From assembly GCA_009839635.1 (NCBI GenBank), contig VXPJ01000033.1, positions 1 through 5,733 on the forward strand: DNA of 5,733 nt. Reading direction: 5' to 3'. This document shows, one piece after another, positions 1 to 5,383 of this stretch. Under the pieces are notes generated by a model, which did no database searches, was not told where the DNA came from, and saw only the letters and a list, made by a program, of their open reading frames with translations. The DNA is from Pseudomonadota bacterium. Its GTDB lineage: Bacteria; Pseudomonadota; Gammaproteobacteria; UBA4575. Position numbers and translations under genes: made by a program. Positions within the stretch are counted from its first letter, which is position 1, and each line of letters opens with the position of its first letter.

Positions 1-328
1 ACATTGCAAATGGCGCATCAAGTTTTCGGTGATTCAATGCATCATCCATGTCGAATCTGAACCCTTCGAAGCTCTCAATGTCCTTTTGGTGGAAATAGCT
101 GCGATTCGGGTCGAGTGCGCCGACGTAGGCATCCAGGATTTGTGCGGACAGGAGATCATCAATGCTGAAGTCCTTGTAGTGGTACTTATCCAGGAAATGC
201 GTGATCAGCCGGGTGGCCCGTTCATGCTGATCCAGCGGAACGATCTGCGCACTGGTACCGAAACAAGGTGCACTGACTAGCAGGACAACCAGGGCAAACG
301 CAAGAGGCAGTTGACGGGGCATGTACAT
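1..328 (-). CDS. prc: Tail-specific (C-terminal processing) protease Prc, N-terminal part
   Basis: Prc is a periplasmic serine protease that cleaves proteins with nonpolar C-termini. In E. coli it processes FtsI and degrades the murein hydrolase MepS. Only the first 109 residues lie in the window; the PDZ and catalytic Ser/Lys domains would be beyond base 1. Residues 1-28 form a Sec signal peptide: a basic start (MYMPRQ), a hydrophobic core (LAFALVVLLVSA) and small residues before a likely cut near residue 24-27. No lipobox is seen. Residues 36-109 match the Prc N-terminal domain: an ATRLITHFLDKYHY helix, then FSIDDLLSAQILDAY and LDPNRSYFHQKDI, with the family's LD..R.YF pattern. An in-frame TGA at 338-340 limits the start to ATG 328 or ATG 322. 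No clear Shine-Dalgarno sequence is visible. The gene is transcribed divergently from the small plus-strand gene at 594. Identification is from remembered family sequence and is strong despite truncation. Confidence 0.9.
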   Translation of the reverse strand, partial: MYMPRQLPLAFALVVLLVSAPCFGTSAQIVPLDQHERATRLITHFLDKYHYKDFSIDDLLSAQILDAYVGALDPNRSYFHQKDIESFEGFRFDMDDALNHRKLDAPFAM

Positions 329-356
329 TGGGTTCGATCAGGAAAGTTGAGTGTCC

Positions 357-365
357 TTTATATCA
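357..365 (-). promoter_or_regulatory. Extended -10 promoter for prc
   Basis: On the minus strand, TGATATAAA combines an upstream TG with a TATAAA box (5 of 6 matches to TATAAT), which fits an extended -10 promoter. No good -35 box lies 16-18 bp upstream, as is common for this class. Transcription would start near position 350, giving a leader of about 22 nt before ATG 328. Inferred from sequence only. Confidence 0.5.
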
Positions 366-371
366 ATCGGT

Positions 372-406
372 GGCTTTCGGGTTTGCTCCCGGAAAGCCCT
401 ATTTTT
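372..406 (+). terminator. Rho-independent terminator-like hairpin in the divergent region
   Basis: Arm 372-381 (GGCTTTCGGG) pairs with 388-398 (CCC, a bulged G at 391, then GAAAGCC). This makes a 10-bp stem with one bulge and a 6-nt loop at 382-387. The hairpin is followed on the plus strand by CTA and then TTTTT at 402-406. On the minus strand no T-tract follows, so the polarity is plus. This is odd because no known gene is read on the plus strand upstream of it: 1-328 is prc on the opposite strand. It could end an antisense or small RNA, shield the downstream gene from read-through, or be a protein-binding palindrome. Confidence 0.55.
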
Positions 407-490
407 CATGGGCACAGGCCAAGTATATAGGTAAATCGTATTGCATGGAGAAACACGGAATTTCAATTGATGCCCACAGTGCCCATGAAA
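404..490. repeat. 12-bp perfect inverted repeat with 63-bp spacer
   Basis: TTTCATGGGCAC at 404-415 is the exact reverse complement of GTGCCCATGAAA at 479-490. A third, partial copy of the TGCCCAC core lies at 471-477, nine bases before the right-hand TGCCCA. Left and right arms sit upstream of prc and of the plus-strand gene at 594. Paired operator sites for one regulator is the simplest reading. The ends of a very small palindromic element are an alternative, but I see no clear target-site duplication. Confidence 0.5.
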
Positions 491-540
491 TTTGCAGCAT
501 AAGCAGGTATCCTGCCCGCAGCCGACACCATGCACGGCGG

Positions 541-571
541 TTGACATCCCTGTCTGTGCAACATCGATACG
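541..571 (+). promoter_or_regulatory. Candidate sigma70 promoter for the NTF2-like gene
   Basis: A perfect TTGACA lies at 541-546. The -10 is weak: TCGATA at 564-569 (17-bp spacer) or GATACG at 566-571 (19-bp spacer). Transcription would begin near 576-578, leaving a leader of about 16-18 nt with a purine-rich stretch (AAAAGAAAG) before ATG 594. The consensus -35 is the main support; the -10 match is poor, so an activator may be needed. Confidence 0.35.
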
Positions 572-593
572 GTTTTCACGAAAAGAAAGTGTA

Positions 594-974
594 ATGAAAG
601 CAGATCAGGTTCTAGACGACTGGCAACGGTTTCTCAATCAAGGTGACCTGGAAAATATCATTCGTCTTTATTCAGATGAGGCAATCCTGTGGGGCACGTT
701 CTCGAACATTATCCGGGACAGTTCCAAATTGATCGGGGAATACTTCGAAGAGCTGTTTGAGAAAGACAATCTACGGGTCGATTGGGGCACAGTGTACCCC
801 CGGGTTTACGACGGCTTTTACCTGTATTCCGGTACCTATGAGTTCAGTTACACAGACAACAAGCTTGTCACCTTGCCGGCGCGTTTCACGTTTGCCATAG
901 GGCATGAGAAGGATGCCGTTTTCAAAATACTGGCACACCACTCTTCATTAATTCCGAATGATCCGGAGCTCTAG
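594..974 (+). CDS. NTF2/SnoaL-like protein, possible iota-class carbonic anhydrase
   Basis: A 126-residue cytosolic protein with an NTF2-like (SnoaL, SgcJ/EcaC, CaMKII-association) fold signature. Residues 5-30 (WQRFLNQGDLENIIRLYSDEA) are the usual first helices of this fold. They are followed by LWGTFSN (32-38), IGEYFEELF (47-55), SGTYEFSYTD (79-88), LPARFTFAI (94-102) and KILAHHSSLIP (111-121). This order matches the COG4337 type of iota carbonic anhydrase, which hydrates CO2 without a bound metal. As I recall, its active site uses a Thr, a Tyr, a His and a Ser; the counterparts here would be Thr35, Tyr50, His116 and Ser118. Many characterised bacterial members carry a signal peptide; this one has none, and the longer reading frame starting at 492 adds no hydrophobic stretch. 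ATG 594 is chosen because similarity starts there and a purine-rich AAAAGAAAG precedes it. GC content looks lower than in the cluster to the right. The stop is shared with the convergent aminotransferase gene. Fold assignment is fairly sure; enzyme function is inference. Confidence 0.8.
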   Translation: MKADQVLDDWQRFLNQGDLENIIRLYSDEAILWGTFSNIIRDSSKLIGEYFEELFEKDNLRVDWGTVYPRVYDGFYLYSGTYEFSYTDNKLVTLPARFTFAIGHEKDAVFKILAHHSSLIPNDPEL

Positions 975-2134
975 CCCGAAATTGCGTTCAGGCCTTTCTT
1001 GAGCCGTTCGAGACCGGAGCGAATCTCATCATCCGAAAGGGCTCCGAACGAAAGCCTGAGGTGACAGCTCTCTTGCAGCCCGAAGGCCGAGCCCGGCAGG
1101 GTCGCAACCCCGTATTCCGTAACCAGTGACTGTACCAGTTCCATGTCCTTCGCTGAACTGTCAAGCTCAAGCATCACGTAAAAGGCTCCTTCCGATACCG
1201 GCACATTTTTCAGACAGGCGATACCTGAAAGCCCATCCAGCATCAGATCGCGTTTTTGTGCCATGTGCTCGCTTTTTGACTTGATGAACTCCTGACCTGC
1301 CTCCAGCGCACCGAGTGCCGCATGCTGGGAGACCATGGGCGGGGAGATCAGGATGGTGTCCTGGATCTTTTTCACGGCATCCAGCAGCGCTTTCGGAATG
1401 ACCATGTACCCGACCCGCCAGCCCGCCAGCCCGTATCCCTTGGAGAATGAGAACAGGGAAATCGTATGGGCACAGCTTTCGGGGTTTGAGGCCGCCGAAT
1501 AATGCCGGTGCCGGTCATAGCAGAAATCCTCGTAGGCTTCATCGCTGATATGGTAAAGGCGATGTTTTCGGCACAGCTCGTTTACGCCAGCCAGTTCCTC
1601 GCGTGTGTACACGGCTCCACTTGGATTGTTCGGGCTGATGGTTGCGATGGCCCTGGTCTTGTCTGTGATGGCCGCCTCGATGCCCTTGAGTCTCACATGG
1701 TAATTCTCGTCCGTTGAAACGGTGACGGGTTTGCAGCGTTCCATCACCAGCGACATTTCGTGATTGAAGTAGTAGGGCAGGGGGATGATCACCTCATCAC
1801 CCGGGTCGCATGTGGCCAGGATGGCCGTATTGAACGCCATGTTGGAGCCGGCCGTGACCACAATGGCGCTGCCCTCGCCAATCCGGATACAGTTTGTGGC
1901 GCGGAGTTTCTGTTTCAGCGCCTGCTGAAGTTCCGGTATCCCCTCAACCGGCCCGTAGCGGTTGATGGCAGGATTTTCCAGACACTGCCGGACCCTGCGA
2001 GACACTTCGGGCGGCGGCCCGTAAAATGCGATCCCCTGTCCGAACGAAACCGTGCCCTGGTGCTTTCGCGCGAGCGCGCCCACCAGGGGGATCACCGGGC
2101 TTTGTACAGCCCGCATGCGTTGACTGCTGTTCAT
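971..2134 (-). CDS. Class I pyridoxal-phosphate aminotransferase (AspC-like)
   Basis: A 387-residue fold-type I PLP enzyme of aminotransferase class I/II, which moves an amino group between an amino acid and a 2-oxoacid in the cytosol. All core residues are present. SFSKGYGLAGWRVGY carries the Schiff-base Lys232 and phosphate-binding Arg240. SPNNPSG holds Asn170, and SDEAYED holds Asp198 (pyridine nitrogen) and Tyr201. Arg360 in HLRLSF binds the substrate carboxylate. The N-terminal SFGQGIAFYGPP and INRYGPVEGIPELQQAL are typical cofactor-domain entry motifs. Full length for the family. The substrate cannot be read from sequence; aspartate, aromatic or branched amino acids are all possible. 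ATG 2134 is preferred. A TTG at 2155 would add seven residues (MSPGPDV), but its GGA lies only a few bases upstream. Neither start has a strong Shine-Dalgarno. It follows the VWA gene by 34 nt on the same strand, so co-transcription is likely. Confidence 0.9.
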   Translation of the reverse strand: MNSSQRMRAVQSPVIPLVGALARKHQGTVSFGQGIAFYGPPPEVSRRVRQCLENPAINRYGPVEGIPELQQALKQKLRATNCIRIGEGSAIVVTAGSNMAFNTAILATCDPGDEVIIPLPYYFNHEMSLVMERCKPVTVSTDENYHVRLKGIEAAITDKTRAIATISPNNPSGAVYTREELAGVNELCRKHRLYHISDEAYEDFCYDRHRHYSAASNPESCAHTISLFSFSKGYGLAGWRVGYMVIPKALLDAVKKIQDTILISPPMVSQHAALGALEAGQEFIKSKSEHMAQKRDLMLDGLSGIACLKNVPVSEGAFYVMLELDSSAKDMELVQSLVTEYGVATLPGSAFGLQESCHLRLSFGALSDDEIRSGLERLKKGLNAISG

Positions 2135-2168
2135 GACATCAGGGCCTGGTGACAAATTCCGGATGGCA

Positions 2169-4400
2169 TCAGAAGGCGATTCGCCTGTAGATATCCGAGA
2201 CCCGATAAGGGAGCTTGTCTACATCGTCGACTACCGTAAAGCTCGCTGGCCCGTACATGTGCTGCAGGTAATCCATGGCCTCCTCATCGATCGTGATACA
2301 GAAGGGATGGACGCCCAGGTACTTGGCCTCGATCAGTGCACGTCGCGTATCTTCGATGCCATAAGGACCCCGATACCCATCCTGGTCGTCCGGCCTGCCA
2401 TCTGACAACGCAATCAGAAGTTTGGTGCGGGCCTCGACCTGATGGAGCAGGCTCGTGAGGTGGCGGACCGCCGCACCCATGCGGGTATACCCTTGCGCCT
2501 GGATGCCGCTGATGCGTGCCTTTACCAGATCACTGTACGGTTCCTCGAATTCCTTGATCCTGTAGAGCTCGCACCGTTCGTGGGTGAACCCTGAAAATCC
2601 GTAAATGGAGTAGCGATCACCCAGGATTTCCAGCGACTCGCAAAGCAGCACCAGGGCTTCCCGTTCCATCTCGTTGACCCAGCCGGCCGTCGAGCCGCTC
2701 ATGTCGATCATGAACATGACCGCAATGTTCCGGTCCACCTTGCGTGAGCGTGTGAACAGGTTCTGCGAGGCTTCAAGACCGATCCGAGTGTCCGAAAAGG
2801 CCTCGATCACCGCATCAAGATCCACGTCATCCCCGTAGGGCTGTCGCTTGATCCGCCGGTCGTCCTCGCGCAAGGATTCAAAAGTTCTGTGCAGATGCTT
2901 CAGCAGCCCCCTGTGCTTGTTCAGGGTCCTGGATACGAAGCCATCGTGTACGGGCTGCACTTCAAGCTCTTTCAGCCGACACCATTCCTTTCTGTATTTC
3001 TGACGTGAATGATCCCATTCATCATAGAGCCAGGTGGCTTCGCTATCCTGTGAGGATGCGGCCTGTGGTGGCGGGCCAGACGACGCCTCATCCTGATATG
3101 GATCCGGTGCTTCGGTTTGCAGGTAATCATCCGGGATGTTGCCGAGATCCTGCGAAATGGATTCCAGGAGTTGCTGTATGTTCTCCGGAATCTCGATGGG
3201 GTCCCCGCCGTATTGCAACTCGATCTTGCGCCCGTCCGCAGGAGCTTCACCCTCAATCTCCTCTACGGTGAAACCGGCCTTGTGGCGATCCTGCTTTTCG
3301 TCCGGCAAATCGTCGCTGTATTTCTCGAGCTCGCGCTGGAGATCGATGAGACGGTTTTCAAGGCTTCGCTTCTCCCGCTGCACCCGTGCCTCTCGCACCG
3401 TCCAGGCGTCCCTGGGATTCAGGTTGCCCTGGTAAGGCTTGTCCTCGGGGACTGCCTTGTCCTTGTACACGGCTTCGAGGAAAAATATCGTGTCCTGTAC
3501 AGTCATATCCGCTTCCTGAAGTCTGCGCAGCGCATTTTGCCAATTCTTTGACAAGGCTCCTGCATCCACTTGCGGACTGAAATCTTTCATGACCCGGGAT
3601 ATGCCTGGCAGTTCACGCGCGACACAGGCATCCAGGCGGATGGTTTCAAGCTTGTGAAACAGCGCCTGCGCACGTTCCGGGTCCTGGTACATTCCCAGGA
3701 AAGCACCGATGTTCAGCGTCCACGTGCCGAACCAGGCCTGTGCCCACTGGTGCACGGCCATGGCCTTGTACAGGGCAAAATTGTCCTCGTAGCGGTCAAA
3801 CTCGGTCAGCAGTTCCGGCAATCGGATGATCTCGGTGTCGGTGTAGAAGGAGGCGCCTTGCTCGATGCCGAGCTTTCTGCCATTGAGGCCTGTGATAAAG
3901 CTCTCTAGGATGCGCGAGATTTTGTCCAGGGAAACACTGCCCGGGGCATGGGTAATGGACTGAACAAACTGGTCCACGTTATTCATCGCCTCGACGGCTG
4001 CCTTGGCGCCATCTGCAGTGTAGATTTCCTGCAACAGGACGAGCCAGCCATCCCAGTGTGCCTCGTCGACAAGCTGCAGGCTCGGTGGCGCAAGACGGCA
4101 GAAGTCGTAGGCCAGTTCGACGCTGGTCGCAGAGAGCTTCTCGGCAGATTCCAGAAAGCGGTCCTGGTCAGCCTTGGCATGTTCGGCCAGTTGCTTGGCC
4201 GGTATCAGCATGTCCTTCGCGGAGGAGATCTTCTGATCGACGATCAGCTCCATGCGCAGCTTCATTTCCAGAACTCCCATTCCGCCATAGACGGAGCTGT
4301 TTGTGGGGGTGCTGAGTCGCTCCTGGGTTTTTTCAGGCACAGGAGCGGGCTTTTGCTCCCGGGCTTTCTTTCTCCAGAACATCACACGTTGCAGCATCAT
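2169..4400 (-). CDS. NorD/CbbO-like VWA-domain protein with complete MIDAS
   Basis: A 743-residue soluble protein of the NorD/CbbO type. Family members partner with a MoxR-class AAA+ ATPase (NorQ, CbbQ) and lead it to a target enzyme, such as nitric oxide reductase or Rubisco, which is remodelled or loaded with cofactor. Residues 184-230 hold the family's middle motif (FYTDTEIIRLPELL, then EDNFALYKAMAVHQWAQ). Residues 335-362 look like a coiled coil. Residues 380-455 are an acidic, Pro/Ser-rich linker. Residues 456-550 (YDEWDH..YR.EWC, then QPYGDDVDLDAVIEA) are the conserved lead-in to VWA. The VWA domain spans about 557-743 with a full metal site: Asp566, Ser568 and Ser570 in DMSGS, Thr639 in GYTRMG and Asp667 in SDGRPDD. 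The first 60 residues are basic and not recognised. The start has AGGGAC at 4410-4405; ATG 4397 has better spacing (8 nt) than ATG 4400 (5 nt). It lies 15 nt after the J-domain gene. No ATPase gene is adjacent in the window. Target unknown. Confidence 0.85.
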   Translation of the reverse strand: MMLQRVMFWRKKAREQKPAPVPEKTQERLSTPTNSSVYGGMGVLEMKLRMELIVDQKISSAKDMLIPAKQLAEHAKADQDRFLESAEKLSATSVELAYDFCRLAPPSLQLVDEAHWDGWLVLLQEIYTADGAKAAVEAMNNVDQFVQSITHAPGSVSLDKISRILESFITGLNGRKLGIEQGASFYTDTEIIRLPELLTEFDRYEDNFALYKAMAVHQWAQAWFGTWTLNIGAFLGMYQDPERAQALFHKLETIRLDACVARELPGISRVMKDFSPQVDAGALSKNWQNALRRLQEADMTVQDTIFFLEAVYKDKAVPEDKPYQGNLNPRDAWTVREARVQREKRSLENRLIDLQRELEKYSDDLPDEKQDRHKAGFTVEEIEGEAPADGRKIELQYGGDPIEIPENIQQLLESISQDLGNIPDDYLQTEAPDPYQDEASSGPPPQAASSQDSEATWLYDEWDHSRQKYRKEWCRLKELEVQPVHDGFVSRTLNKHRGLLKHLHRTFESLREDDRRIKRQPYGDDVDLDAVIEAFSDTRIGLEASQNLFTRSRKVDRNIAVMFMIDMSGSTAGWVNEMEREALVLLCESLEILGDRYSIYGFSGFTHERCELYRIKEFEEPYSDLVKARISGIQAQGYTRMGAAVRHLTSLLHQVEARTKLLIALSDGRPDDQDGYRGPYGIEDTRRALIEAKYLGVHPFCITIDEEAMDYLQHMYGPASFTVVDDVDKLPYRVSDIYRRIAF

Positions 4401-4415
4401 GACAGTCCCTGTGGC

Positions 4416-5141
4416 CTAGCCCAGCAGCCGGGCCTTGGCCTGGTTGATCTTGGCGGACAGGTAATCATTGCCTCCCCGGTCCGGATGAAGTTTCTGTATC
4501 AATCGGCGGTGCGCTTCGATGACCTCGTTCTCCGAGGCACCCTCATCGAGGCCAAGTATCGCATAGGCTTCCTGCCGGGACATCGTGCCACGATCTCCTG
4601 CGCGGTTGCGCCTTGCATTGTCCTGTCCGTAGTGGTCCTGCCAGCCGGTATGTCCCGAACGCTGCAGGTAGGCTGCCAGCAGCTGGGCCGACTGAGGGTC
4701 CTGGCGGGAATATTCCTGGAGCAGGGCGGTGAGTTCGGACTGGGACAGATCCTCCAGCTTTTTCCCCTGGTGAAGTCCTTGCCTGATCTCGCCGCACAGT
4801 TTGCCGGATGCCGGGTCCAGTTCAACCTTCAGGAAACGCGTTTCCATGCTGGCCTGTCGATTGAAGGAAAAATCGGGAGGTGGATCCCGGAACCGGTGCA
4901 GCAAGCCTTTCAGCATCGGCAGGTAGCTGATCAGTCCGAGCATGCGACGGATAAACGGTACGATGGCCGCAACCAGCGCGAAGATCCAGTGCAGCCTGCC
5001 GGTGGCCGCAAGGCCCAGCAGAACGATCACGGCTAGCCCGGCCATCCATTTCCACTGCACCTGCCTGGGCTGCCTGACCAGCCAGCGAATCCCGAACCAG
5101 AGCCCGATGATCAGGGCGATCAGACCGACTTCACGTATCAT
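4416..5141 (-). CDS. Membrane-anchored J-domain (DnaJ-like) co-chaperone
   Basis: A 241-residue protein whose C-terminal J domain (about 189-241) stimulates an Hsp70 (DnaK) ATPase. Visible signs are RQEAYAILGLDEGASENEV (189-207), the catalytic HPD at 219-221 within KLHPDRGGNDYLSAKIN, and a closing KARLLG. The N-terminal third is hydrophobic, with membrane segments at about 4-20 (VGLIALIIGLWFGIRWL), 33-49 and 51-75; LVRQPRQVQWKW between the first two is basic. Residues 85-185 are a polar region with no recognised domain. This layout, membrane segment first and J domain last, recalls mitochondrial Pam18/Tim14 and DjlA-like proteins, not DnaJ itself: there is no Gly/Phe linker and no zinc-finger Cys repeat. 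The start ATG 5141 has only a weak purine stretch (AAAGAGA) upstream. It is first in the minus-strand cluster, so the J protein would recruit DnaK to the membrane; whether it acts with the VWA protein is inference. Confidence 0.85.
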   Translation of the reverse strand: MIREVGLIALIIGLWFGIRWLVRQPRQVQWKWMAGLAVIVLLGLAATGRLHWIFALVAAIVPFIRRMLGLISYLPMLKGLLHRFRDPPPDFSFNRQASMETRFLKVELDPASGKLCGEIRQGLHQGKKLEDLSQSELTALLQEYSRQDPQSAQLLAAYLQRSGHTGWQDHYGQDNARRNRAGDRGTMSRQEAYAILGLDEGASENEVIEAHRRLIQKLHPDRGGNDYLSAKINQAKARLLG

Positions 5142-5383
5142 GAGATGATCTCTTTGCCACGGCTTGCGCGTGCGCGCATGCGACTCCTGGACTTGCTCCG
5201 GATAAAAGTTGCATCAGTGTACCCGAATCCTTGCCGCTCGGCTGTTCCGGCTTCCGGATTCAAGGGCATGCAGACCGGGCATGGATGCAGCCCCTGACGA
5301 CTGTCCCTATACTGGCGGGCATGGAAGGCATCAGGGAACGTGAAAGAACACCGGGTGGCGCCAGCCTGCGCAGGTAATCGGCC
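5142..5383. other. Divergent intergenic region with short repeats
   Basis: These 242 bases separate the divergent J-domain and EamA genes. They contain an 18-base alternating pyrimidine-purine tract (5165-5182), an 11-base GAGAT-G-ATCTC inverted repeat next to the J-gene start (5142-5152), a TTCCGG direct repeat (5245-5250 and 5253-5258) and three copies of GGGCATG (5264, 5277 and 5317). I find no terminator, RNA gene or convincing small protein gene, and no clear promoter for the minus-strand cluster. Confidence 0.5.
5308..5313 (+). promoter_or_regulatory. Candidate -10 box for the EamA transporter gene
   Basis: TATACT matches the sigma70 -10 consensus at 5 of 6 positions. The hexamer 17 bp upstream (ATGCAG at 5285-5290) is a poor -35 box and there is no extended TG. 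Transcription would begin near 5320, giving a leader of about 64 nt. Weak support from sequence alone. Confidence 0.3.

Noticed and set aside
29..280. An 83-codon plus-strand frame at the left edge
   Set aside because: It is the antisense shadow of the Prc signal peptide and N-terminal domain, which read convincingly on the minus strand.
422..427. A second minus-strand -10 box (TATACT) upstream of prc
   Set aside because: No matching -35 box at 16-18 bp and no extended TG; transcription from here would have to cross the stable hairpin at 372-398. The box at 357-362 is the better candidate.
492..593. An N-terminal extension of the NTF2-like protein starting at ATG 492
   Set aside because: The extra 34 residues have no family similarity and no signal-peptide character, and would include the predicted TTGACA promoter.
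328..594. An 88-codon plus-strand frame whose TAA overlaps the ATG of the NTF2-like gene (TAATG)
   Set aside because: The overlap would suit translational coupling, but the start is a TTG inside the prc start region, the frame runs through the terminator hairpin and both repeat arms, and the product looks random.
1014..1055. A CGGAGC/GCTCCG inverted repeat just after the NTF2-like gene, as a possible terminator
   Set aside because: Only six paired bases, a loop of more than 20 bases, no T-tract, and it lies in aminotransferase coding sequence.
3948..5036. A 362-codon open frame on the plus strand opposite the VWA and J-domain genes
   Set aside because: It runs antisense across two well-supported genes and across their junction. 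Its product has no recognisable motif and the opposing proteins carry clear family signatures. It is a by-product of GC-rich codon use.
5321..5377. An 18-codon plus-strand leader peptide ahead of the EamA gene
   Set aside because: No ribosome-binding site precedes the ATG and there is no repeated amino acid run or attenuator hairpin after it.
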